Assembly: GCF_014529535.1 (NCBI RefSeq)
Contig: NC_050735.1
Coordinates: 10,675,739 to 10,739,738 of the forward strand
Source: Bradysia coprophila
Lineage: Eukaryota > Arthropoda > Insecta > Diptera > Sciaridae
Direction: 5' to 3'
Length of the DNA: 64,000 nucleotides
Shown piece by piece: positions 1 through 11,478 of this stretch (its first letter is position 1; each line of letters starts with the position of its first letter). Position numbers and translations under genes: made by a program. The notes beneath the pieces are model-generated. The model was given only the letters and a program-made list of their open reading frames with translations, ran no database searches and was not told the origin of the DNA.

Positions 1-140
1 GAGGTTTAAATACGTTCCACAGCAACCATCCTATGTGATACCCACCAGCGCCCAATACGAGTAGTCCTTTACATAAAAATAGATATCATTTTACTACCTG
101 CCCAAAGCACTGTCCAACTTCGGTGCTACACAGTGCGTTG

Positions 141-370
141 ACCTGCCACATGCGAAAGTTCACCATTACATAGCAATTTGCCCCCTGCGAAAATGATCCA
201 TTACATGTGGACTATTTGCGGTCAATTTTGTTTTCATTTTCCTATGTAGAAATCAACTTTTGCATAGGGCAGGTAGGAAAGCAGAATACATTGGATGCTG
301 CTACGTACTTCATTCCTTCGAACAATGTTTACCTCATTGTGATGAATTACTTTCGCAGCATCCAATCAAC
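141..370 (+). repeat. Dispersed repeat family A, copy 1
   Basis: This stretch shares ordered blocks with 60424-60828: the GCGAAAGTT..ACCATTA block, the CCCCTGCGAAA..GATCCATTACAT block, the TTTCATTTTCCTATG block and the terminal TTTCGCAGCATCCAAT block. Copy 2 is longer in the middle. A third copy of the right end lies near 33870. No coding capacity is seen, so it is probably a non-autonomous element or the remains of one. Confidence 0.6.
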
Positions 371-1368
371 CTTCTAATCTTTGTTAACATACTGGAACCA
401 AATAGCAATTAATCAAACCCCACCCTCACTTGACAGTCACTTAAAGAGTTAATAATAAGATGCGTCACTTTCCACTGGTTTCTGATATTACCTCCAGCTA
501 CTGAATTCGACTGTGGCTTGTTCTTTTGCATATATTCACAATATGACAGCTTTGCATTGCGTCCCCAGTCACCATTCGAACTTGGTGAAATAAATTGCGG
601 TTCGAAATTCGAACTAGTATTAAAGTCATTTGTGATTTTATTCATAATTTTTTGACTGTTTGTTGGCAATTTGTTGAAGAAATAACTGTTCGCGGAAGTT
701 GTTAGTATACGAATAAAGTTGTCATAAAAAAAATATTTTCGGATTTGGATTTTCACAGAACTCAATCGAATTTTCTTTATCTTTTGAATTTGTTTTCATT
801 CAATGAAATATTTGCAACCGATAAAGTGACTGTAATAAAACACACACATACTACGTATCTTATCAACGTTTATCTAAAAACAAAAACCATTCACACAATC
901 ACCTTGCCCGGACGCTTTTTTTACTATGTCTCGAATGATATTACACACACGATGCTTCCGAACTCAAAAGCTTCTCTTCAATGTGTCTGTGTATTATGTA
1001 TAACTCAAACAGGTAACAGATTACGCGGTTGATGCTATCATGAGAAAACGAATTTAAATATCAGAAAAGGTAAATTTAGATTGTCATGTCTGCACTTCAC
1101 ATACAGTGATGACTCACCTTTGAATATATATATTCAATATAAATACGTCACCTGAGAGATTCTGTCGAATCAACAGTATGACAAATGCAAGTAGGAAATC
1201 CCAATATATTCTTTGTTGACGGTGATCTCTAATCTCTTCAGCGATTAATTATAAATTACTTGTTCTTAATGTCTAAACGTACTTCACCGCTTGACTAATC
1301 TTTAATAATTTCAACTGGATCTTCAACTGAATTCAACTTAATTTCAACTACAATTGCTAAATTTTTCT

Positions 1369-1600
1369 CATATGCAGAATGAGCACCAGGTGAATATCAC
1401 CAGCTGGTGTACATACAACAACACTTTGTATTGTATACAATTCAAAGACAACCTACACACAGTGCATTTCTACGTTAACGTCATCTACGCGCACATAACA
1501 CGTATGAATGAAGTAAACACATTGTTAAGAATGTGTTTTGATTGTTTGTCATACAATAAGTGTGTGTTAGCAGATCCAGCTGGTGCTCATTCTGCATATG
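1369..1600. repeat. Foldback element with 21-bp perfect arms
   Basis: Bases 1369-1389 are the exact reverse complement of 1580-1600, and the arms continue imperfectly on both sides. The loop contains further short matches in inverted orientation. An open frame of 136 codons (1354-1764) runs through the element and beyond it. No target-site duplication was recognised. Confidence 0.6.
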
Positions 1601-2292
1601 AAAAATATTTACAGGTTGTAAAATCAAAAGACTATGAACGAAGAGCTAAAAAGAATTTTTTTTTAACCCGTCTGTATGAGCGCTTAGAAAGGTTCAAATA
1701 TGGTAAACATTTGTATGAAAATTTTCAAAGTACTATTGAATCGAATACCACCTTTGAACCGTGAACGTGCTCGTACAGACTGTTTCCAAAAATTTATTTT
1801 AGGACTAGTAGCAGACATGTCTCTAACCAGTATGACTAATTACAAAATGTACCACTCATGAATATTCATTGTTCCCAGTTTCCCTTACACCCACGGAACC
1901 AATTTGCTGTACCATTTCTATTAGAGTTACAACATCTACCGGTTTCAACCCTATTCAGTTCTCCAGCACACACTCGCTAGGCTACGGAGTCCTGACTCCG
2001 ATTGCATCGAATGGTTCGGTCTAAGATATTTTTGCAGAACCTAGTTCAGGACTCAGAACTGATTAATAAATATATAAAAATATCAAATTCAAATTAACAC
2101 TCAATTCAATCGAACTGCACTCCCAGGAAACCCAAACCATGGCTTAGAGGTATTTTTTTAAAATTATTCCTGCAATCTTTAATACTATATAGAATGGGTT
2201 AATAGTGTTATAATTCAATATTTTCGCTGCGGCTCGCTTTCTGATAAAATAAAACGCATGACTGGCTTCAACGACCAAACAACTCTTTTTTG

Positions 2293-2298
2293 TTTATT
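2293..2298 (-). promoter_or_regulatory. Poly(A) signal of the minus-strand transporter
   Basis: An AATAAA hexamer on the minus strand, 137 nt downstream of the stop codon at 2435, is the best candidate for 3'-end formation of the transporter gene. Confidence 0.45.
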
Positions 2299-2434
2299 CA
2301 AATAAAAACCGTTTTCATTACATCGTCTGATGAGACATCTCGTTCAACTGCAAACCTCAGCCTATATTTTCCCGGTACGATCAAATCCGAGATCAGATTT
2401 CAACAGCCTGAACGTTTTGTTACACCAACAAAAG

Positions 2435-3932
2435 CTAGCGTGAGTGCCCGCATCCACAATTGAATCTGTCGTATCCCGAAAATAAATGTTTTTTGTAGTC
2501 CTCATCGCGAAATTCGTCTCGTGCTTCCTTCAACGACGAACCCTTCGTTTCGGGCAGTACAAGAAGTAGTAGTACTATCACAACGCAAATTAAAAAGATG
2601 CACGACGCTACCAATATATATGTATCAGCTGAAGAAATAGCTCGAATGAAGTACATGCCAATGAATAGAATTTGAAGCGCATTTTCCACAGCCATAACGC
2701 ATGCAATTGAAACCGGTTTCTTCGATGTTGCGAATGCTTCGGATAGGTAAATGTGTTGAATGGGGTCGACGCCAATGGCAACAAACACTTGGAAGAGAAT
2801 GGCGAATGCGCCAACTACCCAAATATGAGGTGCAGTGAAGAAGACAATAATTGCAATGACGATGGTGATGAATAAAGTCACGCCAGTTACAGTCAGGTGT
2901 ATTTTACGACCGATAACATCGGAAAAGAATATCAAAATAAGGCTCGTTGCAGCTCTGACTGATGCCAAAATTAATGGCGAATAGAGAAAATTTGGCCAGT
3001 CGAGAGCTAAGGCTAGAAAATTGAACAAAATGATGTTCACCAGATAGTTATTCGTCAGCATTCCCAGGAAGAACATCACTATCATCAATGCTAATGGCTT
3101 TGAATTGCCCTCAGTGAAGATATTCCTTCCATGACTTTCGTCTTCTTGTACCATTGAATGCATTTCTTGAATGTCATCGGTCAAACGCCAGGTCTCGTTC
3201 GTTTCGCATCTTAGATCTTTCATGCATTCCAAAGCTTCGTCGTCCTTATTTCGAACCAGCAAATAGGCAACAGATTCTATGTCCATAAATATTGTGCAAA
3301 CGACTGATAGTGCGGATAATATCAAGCCAATAATGCCGATAATTCTGTCGCTATTAAATTGGTCGCCAGGTTCATAGGACACCATAACGAGTATCGTGGC
3401 GGATGTAGCTATACCGAGAAAAATCGTAACATTAATTATGGATACCAACATGCCACGAACTTCTTTGGCTGCATTCTCTGATACATGAATTACTGTTGTT
3501 AGATAAACGATCCCATGACCTGGACGATAGACGGTAAAAGTTAATAGTTTTTCGCCTGATAAGAATAATGAGATTCAAGTACCGAATCCAGCAATGCATC
3601 GTCCAACTATAATGGCAATATGTTCATCATACCAAATTACGAAAATTAAACTACTGATGGCCAGTGCAGCAGCACATACAAACTAGAGAATCATTAATCG
3701 AATGTATACCCGAACTGTTGTAAACCGAAGCAACTTACGTAGATAATGTTTTTGCGCAATGCTATTACTAATCCAGATCCAACGAAACCACCAAAAACAG
3801 CAGTCACATACCACGACATTTTTGCGAAAATAAATAACGGCCTTGGCAATTCTGTCATCCACGGCTCGTTGAAAATAAGACGCCATATACCCCAACCAAT
3901 GTGCATTCCACCGATGATGATCAGAAGAAAAC
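2435..3932 (-). CDS. MFS sugar transporter, Tret1-like; 5' exon not found
   Basis: Three exons read on the minus strand: 3739-3932, 3583-3682 and 2435-3519, separated by a 54-nt intron (3683-3738, ACTTAC donor complement) and a 63-nt intron (3520-3582). Together they encode about 459 residues and then TAG. The protein is a multi-pass membrane protein of the major facilitator superfamily sugar porter group. It carries the GRCIAGFGHGIVYL segment, which resembles the central sugar-transport signature, and a C-terminal LPETKGSSLKEARDEF. The usual PESP motif after helix 6 is diverged (IESVAYLL). It is clearly paralogous to the divergent gene at 5354-7405, which has a 105-residue hydrophilic first exon. 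The matching first exon was not found here; the exon at 3932 begins in phase 1, so an upstream exon or a changed start is needed. Substrate is inferred only at family level (trehalose or another sugar). Confidence 0.8.
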
Positions 3933-3936
3933 CTAG

Positions 3937-5353
3937 CGGGAGAGATGAGTCATTTCAATGGGCTGCTAGGAATTTCGCGCCACGTCATTCACAATAATTG
4001 ACAAAATGACACATTTTGTATAAGGAAAATGTCACGGAAAATTGTGAATGACACGGCGCGAAATTCCTCAACACCTTTCAATGTTACTTGTAAGTGGATT
4101 TAACATTGATTGTTCAAGCGTCGCATGTGCGAATGTTTTTTTTAAAATTTTATCATACCCCCTAGAGTCGAAAAAGCTTGCCTCCGATTCTTGTACACGA
4201 CATGCCAGTAAGATGAGTCGCTAGTTGTTGACTTATTTATGCCATTTAACTCGTTACCACTGTCATCCGTATCGTCTAATTGATTCATTTTCTCACAATT
4301 TTATGTTAAAACTAAAGTACAAAAAACACCACGCACCATTCGAGTCTGCTGATTTATATCGGACTACAGAAACCACATTCGAATTCATTACTGAAATGTT
4401 AAATATGAACTTGTGGATTCGATTTTCCAGTTAAATTCAATTTTTTCTCTAATCTATTAATTTGGTAAGTATGTTCGGCGTTGCCAATTTAATGAGGACT
4501 CGCACAACAGAGAGTTGCTAATATGACGGCTGGGACGCCGTTTCGACAAGCGTCTAACACGGATCTATTTTTAAAAGTATGATAGACCTTTTCAACTATT
4601 ACCATCTCACACACCGAGAAATATCTGCAATCTTATTATCGGATCTATTACTTCATTTGATATAAGTATTTTCAAGAGATTTCCTTCAAATCTTTTACTT
4701 CAAATTATTTTAACATTGGTTTTCCTATATCAGACCGCATTATTCATGGTTTGTCGTTTAATTCTGAAGGCGTATATCGATAATAGATGATAAGTCATAC
4801 GTAGCAAAGAAATCGTTTTCAGTGAAAATGACATCACTTCCTTCGCCACAAGTAGAGACTGGAATGCCTGACCTAAATGCAATTGATTGAAAATCCATCA
4901 TGCTTGTACATAAATAAAACAATGATTTCCTTGCTGCTATCGATTCTGTAGAAACATCAGAGGATCAAATTGTAACTTTTTGGAGTTCTATAAGGGTTTT
5001 AATTGGAGGTTTTGTTCCAATATTGCTGTCACAAAACCAACATACAGTAACGTCAAATAAATGTTATTTCACCGATGACTAATAAAGCAACACACCGATC
5101 AAATCCCTTAATGTATTCAGATTAGAGAAGAGAAGCTCCTCCAGCAGTAGATAAGACCGTTTATGTGCAAGACTATCCTAGTTTAACCAGTTATTTTTTT
5201 ACGATATCTAACTTTATCGAATCGTTTATCAGTTTATCGCATGTGAGTGTGGTCGTTACTATATTTTCAAAATCAATTATTAAAATAGAAAACTGCAAGT
5301 TAGTAGTCACCAGTGTGGTAGCTGTTAGCCAAAGTGTATACACAACAACGAAA
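3937..5353. other. Divergent promoter region of the two transporters, with a palindromic repeat
   Basis: This interval separates the two head-to-head transporter genes. It should hold both promoters and the missing first exon of the minus-strand gene, but no convincing minus-strand coding exon ending in a phase-1 donor was found. The palindromic element at 3968-4069 lies just beyond the first recognised minus-strand exon. The rest is AT-rich with no clear feature. Confidence 0.45.
3968..4069. mobile_element. Palindromic MITE of about 102 bp
   Basis: The outer 28 bases (AGGAATTTCGCGCCACGTC..) recur in inverted orientation at the right end with two mismatches. The interior is also nearly palindromic around a TTTTGTA centre. 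It has no coding capacity. It sits 32 bp from the 5' border of the first recognised exon of the minus-strand transporter. Confidence 0.7.
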
Positions 5354-7405
5354 ATGGAAAAATTCGAATTAAAACAAAAAGTCGAAGAACCAAAAAAATC
5401 CGAACAAAATTTTTACAAAACACCAGAACCAAATAAACCGAAAATCAACAAAGATATTGTAGTTAAGCAGTCAGCTCAGGTCGCGGGAGCTAGCCGAAAT
5501 CACCTTAATAATCAGCATTCTTCGGGAAAGAAATATGATGAAGTTCAACGTACGAATGACCCAACAATAAATACCTTTCATAGCGTTGCTCAACCGAATG
5601 AAGATCAAAGTGAGGGATATTGTAAGAGACTGCACAACAATCGCAAGCAAACGGGCTCAATATGTGGAGGTCAGTAAACCTTAATTGTAATCCGTGTCAA
5701 TTTATCCTTAAGCTCAACTTTAAGAACTTAATACCCGAACAACATGTTATATTGACGTGACTCATCTGGCTGACTTGTTGACTCACTTGGTACGATGGAA
5801 CTTGAAAGCCACAATTTTATTACTTTCGACTCCAGGTCAAACATTAGGCTGAGATGGCAACAAAATCTTTGATTTAAAAATTAGATTTCCACATATTAGG
5901 TGAAAGTAAGTGTTCGTTATATTCTGGACAACGTTTGTCTCGAGAGCAGCGTTCTTATTAATTCTTAGTTCTAAACTCAACAAACACTCAAGCACTGCTA
6001 TTCGAAAATAATCTTTCAAAATGTTTGCAGGCCTCTTGTTGATGTTAGTATCAGGTCTCCACATTGGATGGGGAATATGGAGAACCCACGGTTGGTCAAC
6101 ACACTCTGCCAATATGAGTCTACTCATCTTTTCAATTATGACTTGGCCGATATTTGCGATTTGTGGAAGTTTGATTGGATCCGCCCTGATCATTGTACTA
6201 AGGAAAGATATAATTTACGTGAGTCACTCGCTCAGTGTCACCACTCAGCTAAACTGAAATAACACTTATAGTACATAACAGCTGGAACAATGGCGGTCGC
6301 TAACGTGATATACATAATTTGGTACAACCATTACGCAGCCATAGTTTGTGGTCGGATACTGACAAGTCTGGCGCATGGGACACTTTTTATTACCTTGGTC
6401 ACCCAGGCCGGTGAAAATGGCTCGAGAGGTGTGAGAGCAACGATATTCTCTACAATAAACTGCATCCAGTACGCAGCCATTTTCATGTCCGTGCAAATTA
6501 ATGCTATTCTAGCCGGTGATTTCTCATCGGAACGTATAATTGGTGGCTTGGCTTTGGCTTTTGTACTGGCCTCAGTCATTTGCACAATAACTCTCAATAT
6601 TGAGACCGTGCCACATTTGCTTTGGAAGAATGAACGACTCATTGCGATGGACAATATGAAACGGCTTCGTGACGTCACAATCGAAAGTCCGCAAATGACA
6701 CGCGAAATGGCTGAAATGGAGACAATGGTACTGCAAGATAAGCAAGACAATCGAAATGTGTTCGTCGACGGTAATGTGAAGCCGCTTTTGCTGATACTAA
6801 TCATTCGATTGATGGCTGCACTGACGAACAACTTCTTACTGAACATTATCTTAATTGGTTCGTGCGAGTTAATTCTAAACGAACCAGAATATGCTTCTTC
6901 GATGATTATCGCCGCACGGCTAGCCATGTCTGTCGTGCAAATATTTTATGCGGACGTTGTACCGAGGAAAATTCAAATTTTTGTCTCAGCAGCATTAGCT
7001 GGAGTGTTATTAATAGGACTAGGAGTGATCCTAAATGTCGTCACCATTACCTCATCGATAAACTATTTCGTTCCCTCGTTGTTTGCGATGCACTTTCAAG
7101 TCTTGTGTGGATTGGGAATTGAACAAATGGCAAACGTGTACCTATCAGAGGCATTTTCGACTGCTAAAAAACCGTGGTCATTGTCATTCGTTGTGGGAAT
7201 CGAGCACGTATTTCATTTATTCATGATTGGGATGGCTTTCACATCGGTATCGTCAGCCGGACTGTATGCATTGTTGTTTGTTTCCGGGGGATTTCTCATC
7301 TTCATGGGTGCAGTATTAATGTTTTTATTACCAGAGACGAAGGGAATGACTTTGAAGGAAGCAAGGGACGCGTTTCGGAAAAATGAGATTTTCAATCTAT
7401 TCTAA
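5354..7405 (+). CDS. MFS sugar transporter, Tret1-like, complete
   Basis: Three exons: 5354-5669, 6031-6218 and 6272-7405, all with GT-AG borders, phases 1 and 0, giving 545 residues. The ATG at 5354 opens a Lys/Glu/Asn-rich hydrophilic tail of about 105 residues (MEKFELKQKVEEPKKSEQ..), cytosolic if the family topology holds. The membrane part starts at about residue 106. Visible landmarks are the GRILTSLAHG segment near residue 195, and LPETKGMTLKEARDAF at the C terminus (PETKG 522-526), both typical of sugar porters. As in its neighbour the canonical PESP motif is replaced (IETVPHLLW). The exon 2/3 junction is conserved with the paralogue, but the paralogue's second intron is absent here. 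The two genes are divergent with a spacer of about 1.4 kb. The likely role is facilitated sugar uptake at the plasma membrane; the substrate is not decided by the sequence. Confidence 0.88.
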
Positions 7406-9629
7406 GTGTTTCTGGATCATTTGTTACGGCAATGTAATTTGTTTGATTGATTAAATTTCTCTCTCTTTTATTTCGCTTGTTCAACAGATGCCGAATTTGT
7501 CGTTCAAGAATCAATTCGCTAATTTCAAATTTTTGACCATTACGTTGGTCTCGTCGTCCAAAAAGGACGTCACGTTTTTTTTCGATTTTTTTGAGGTGGA
7601 TGGATGTCACACCATGTCCGCTTTCTGATTTTCGGGGTCCATCCCCCAAAGCGAACGTTTCCCTTATACGGGAAAAACAAATTGAAGTAAAACATCAAAA
7701 ATATATTCTAAAACCAAAAAAACACAACGAAAGTCATGGTGCGATGACTGCCGTAGAAGAATCGATTTCTGAGGACTATAATGGCTTTGCGTGCTTGGTC
7801 CACGTTGAGAAAAAATGTTATTTCGATTTCAATTCTACGTGTTCAATACATTGTTGGTTCACTAATTCGTCAACATTTTTTTGTGGTTTTTTATATTCTT
7901 CCAGACTGTGGTCACTTCGTCTCTATACTATTCGTTGTGTTCCACTCAGAAATTAATAGGAACGATGAATAAAGGTTTATTTTGAAAAAAAAGCTTATCA
8001 ATTGATTTTAGGGGATACGCCTTACGATACGATTTTAATCATTTGTCATTTGTATTTTTCCCTTTTTTTATTAGTCGATTGCACACGTTTATATGGATCA
8101 CATAACAGAATATGAATCATTTTTAATTGTTGCAAGAAGATAATGCAACATAAATCATATAGTGTACCAGTACCGCACACTGAAGAAATGAGTTTAATTT
8201 TCGATGTATTTGATTCTGTATTTAAATTGACACCGCTTTTTTCGTGTGGTAAATCAAACACTACCAACGTCTTGATACCAAATACCTTTTTTTTAAATGT
8301 CGTACCAAAAAAGGACGTCCGATTTTAGAGAATGTGGGTCCCAATGATTGTCAACACAAGGCATGGTCGAATGTCAGACTTTGTATGGAGCGTAGGACAT
8401 AGCGATTTCATAGCGATGAATTAAGAAACTCACCTCTCATGAGAGGTGAGTTTGTTTGTGTGAAATCGCTATGTCCTCCGGTTTGTATGAACAGACCATA
8501 CCTGGTTTATACTTTCATTGGTGGGTCCGTCCCATGTCACAACACGTCACGTTTTTCGAAAGGTGGGTCCGTCCCTAAGAGCGTGACGTCTTTTTGAATG
8601 ACGCATAATGTATTATTGTGTGAGGTGTCATCAGAAGTTTTTAATCAAAATTTACAACAATATAACAAGACTGTCACAGCTTCAGTGTCAAATCCTTCCA
8701 ATCTTACTAGACCAACCACAGAACTTTAAATGACTCTTTATTTATTTTCGAAAATCAAGTCTCGTGCCTCTGAAATTGGAATTATTACAATGCCATGAAA
8801 AGCGTCTTTTCGTATACTATGCATTTTTGGAATGTTTTCAACGATAACTTTTAAATCGCAAAATGAGCAAAAGATTCTTACAATTTATCAGTTCAGTGAT
8901 AAATCAATGTAGATGTCGAAGATCACGTTAGGCCACACAAAGTAACAGAAGATCCTCCTGCAACGAGGAGAAGGATCAACGGATTCATGCTGATATATAG
9001 GGAAAGCACGAATCTCCGACAAACTTATTGAATTTGTCCTGCACTGAATATATAAAGTGAAATTAAGAAACGAATCGCGTCGTAACTTCCATCGTGTTGG
9101 ATACTGGTTAAAATCGTATCGTTTGTGACAAATGTGGAAAATCTTTCATCCATCATGATAGTCTAGCTGCACTGTAGCAATAGGTGTTCGAATGATACCG
9201 TGATAGTACAATGTTGCAACGAGTGTACCTTGAGATTTATCACAGCTTCGCTTCGGATCTGACTCAACCCATACAACATCAGAAAAAATTCTGATAAAAG
9301 TTCCATAAAAATTCTAATTGGTTTCTGCATTTTATAGCTGAAATAATTTGTTTTTGTTTATGTCGTCAACAACTGAACCGATAATATACAAGATCTGGTA
9401 TTTTATCTATCGACATTCAACTGCGTTGCGGTCATCATGGTTATGGTTGTATACCAACATACATAAGACGTTGCAAAACCCATAACTTTAATACGTTTGC
9501 CATCTCTCTTCGTGAACATTTTCACTTTTTATTCAATAATTTTTCGAAGGATATTGGATCAGTTTCATTCCAACCGTTGTTGTAAACATTAGCAATATTC
9601 TTAACATAGTTTCAACATTGACGATTAAA
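7406..9629. other. Intergenic spacer with degraded repeats
   Basis: No exon was recognised. Three stretches (about 7558-7660, 8290-8340 and 8521-8612) share AAAGGACGTC.. or ACGTCACGTTTTTTCG and GTGGGTCC blocks and look like remnants of one repeat. A complete palindromic MITE (8342-8520) is inserted in this repeat. An AATAAA at 7968-7973 could serve the upstream transporter but is 560 nt from its stop. Confidence 0.5.
8342..8520. mobile_element. Palindromic MITE, 179 bp, 8-bp target duplication (family B copy 1)
   Basis: The ends read CAATGA..TCATTG and the centre is a perfect 28-bp palindrome (8426-8453, AAACTCACCTCTC and its complement). GTGGGTCC is present on both sides (8334-8341 and 8521-8528), an exact 8-bp target-site duplication as made by hAT-type transposases. 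A second, inverted copy lies at 31159-31340. There is no ORF, so it must be mobilised in trans. Confidence 0.8.
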
Positions 9630-11168
9630 ATGAGATCATTTGCATTGTTTTTCGTAAGTTTACTCCAAGTATAAGAAAGTGAACGGTTGCTTCATGTGAA
9701 TCATTTGCATAATTAAATAGGCGAGAAAGTGTGTTAAAACAGGCGAGGCCATTTGTTTGTTTGATTTTTTTTTTTTCAAATGGATAAAATATCATTCAAT
9801 TGAAAATGAAATCATTCTTCTTGGACGCACAGTCTGTGCGGCACAGGTCTTCCCAAAAATTCACTTTCATTTTTATGTTGTCTTAAAACTCTTTCGTACA
9901 TAAAGTGACCTTTAATTTGGTGATATACAAGGTGATGACGATTGAAATGCGATATTAAAATTGAAAATTGGTGGAATTCAATGGTGGATGGATGGTTCTA
10001 TTGAACGTAAATTGTAATATACAAGCGAAAAGTAAATAAGGTCAAGCTAATTGATTTTCACTAGAAATTAAAATAATTGTAGTAGCTGCGGCTACATTTT
10101 TTCGAACTCTACTTAAATTTCAAACACTTAAAGATAACAAGTCTGGAGCTACTTGACTTTGAAGTTGCAATTTACGTACTTGCAATCATTGTGGTAATCT
10201 ATAACGCAATAACGTCCGACTTTATAATAAGCTTTTTAATAAGCAACGACTTCGCAATTAAAAGTCGTTCAAGCGCACCGTGCATCTCTGGATGTTACTA
10301 GTCAACCGATTTTCATAAACTTCTTCTTCTTCCCTGAAAGCTAGAATTATATGTAATTTTTGTCGAAAAACCAAAAACAAATCGAATAACGGATAGAGCT
10401 TAGGGGCTCAAAAATTCTAACTTTCATTGAACAAAAAACGTCTATGAAAATCGGCAGAGTAGTTTACGAGTTATGGTAGCTACACCCTTCAGTACTAAAA
10501 GTGATGTTGCAAGAATCCGAGCTCCCGATCCTAAAACTCATTCACAATTCTTTTTTTTTTCATTGCTGGTTAGATCCTTCTTTCATCCTTCAACTACATA
10601 TCGACAGAAATTTCTGCACCAGTAGTTGAATATGTCGAAACTGAAACGCATCCACCACCACCACGTCCATACGTTTTCAGTTATGCGGCGGGTAGATCTC
10701 CAGGAACGTTCGATCGTACACACAGCGAAGTATCGGATGGCAGTGGTGTTGTGCGAGGCACCTATTCCTACGTCGATCCTCGCCAGCAAATTCGAACTGT
10801 CGAATATGTGGCCGATAAAAGTGGATTCTATCCGTTGCTAAGCCATCCGGTGTTGCCACCACAACAGTCCGAAGCGGTTCGTAAGGCAACCGACAATCAC
10901 AACCGACTGTACAATCAAATTGCCGAACAGCACGAGCATGGAGAGGTGGGTATTAGTGAAAATGGTTCGGTGAAAAAATTTTCTCTGTGGAAAATGATCT
11001 GTTTTACAGGGTTTTGTCTCACCGAGTGATACGAAAGCTGTGGCTTATGCAAAGCAGAAACATCTGAATGCGTTTGAACGAATTGCAGCTGAGCATGCAC
11101 AGATTGCAGAGGAAAGACGAGTCGCCGAGGAATTAAAGGCCGCTGAAAATGGTGACCATTTAGAATAA
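9630..11168 (+). CDS. Cuticular protein with RR-type chitin-binding domain
   Basis: Three exons: 9630-9653, 10574-10945 and 11010-11168, all phase 0, giving 184 residues. The eight-residue first exon (MRSFALFF) followed by a 920-nt intron is the classic layout of insect cuticle genes; joined to exon 2 it forms a signal peptide (MRSFALFFILLSSF..). The Rebers-Riddiford chitin-binding domain spans about residues 41-97 (YVFSYAAGRSPG .. GTYSYVDPRQQIRTVEYVAD .. GF) and fits the RR-2 type. A proline run (PPPPRP, 35-40) precedes it. The C-terminal third is Ala/Glu/His-rich and probably helical. The product is expected to be secreted and to bind chitin in exocuticle. A poly(A) signal follows 50 nt after the stop. 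It is convergent with the SH2 adaptor gene. Confidence 0.92.
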
Positions 11169-11217
11169 ACGTATAACCGACGATTTTGTTGGTCATGAAT
11201 TGTTCGACTCATCACGA

Positions 11218-11223
11218 AATAAA
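11218..11223 (+). promoter_or_regulatory. Poly(A) signal of the cuticle gene
   Basis: AATAAA 50 nt downstream of the stop codon at 11168. The convergent SH2-adaptor gene has its own candidate signal, AATAAA on the minus strand at 11348-11353, so the two 3' ends lie within about 130 nt. Confidence 0.6.
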
Positions 11224-11478
11224 TTTCTTTATGTCGAACACAAACACTCTGTCACATTTTCTTTACTCATAAGTCCACCATAAGTCCAGTCCCGCACACC
11301 TCTATATACAGTGAACTTTAGACATTGATCAATAATTAATTATTGTTTTTATTCCTAAAATTTATGAAACAAGTTTTGGGAAATGTGTAATGGTTAAACG
11401 CTAAAAATTTTTAATTTTCACTTCAATATCGACAACGATTTTATTGTAGAGTTTTCGTTCCACCACCGGCTAGTGCTT

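Larger units (their letters stand above)
1..2434. other. Repeat-derived spacer without a recognised gene
   Basis: No exon chain that I recognise. The left part (141-370) belongs to a dispersed repeat also present near 33.8 kb and 60.4 kb. A 21-bp perfect inverted repeat brackets 1369-1600. Two open frames are worth noting but are unassigned: one on the minus strand, 409 to about 765, whose first in-frame ATG gives a hydrophilic Asn/Ser-rich peptide, and one on the plus strand, 1354-1764, which starts inside the inverted repeat. Neither shows a known domain. Confidence 0.5.
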
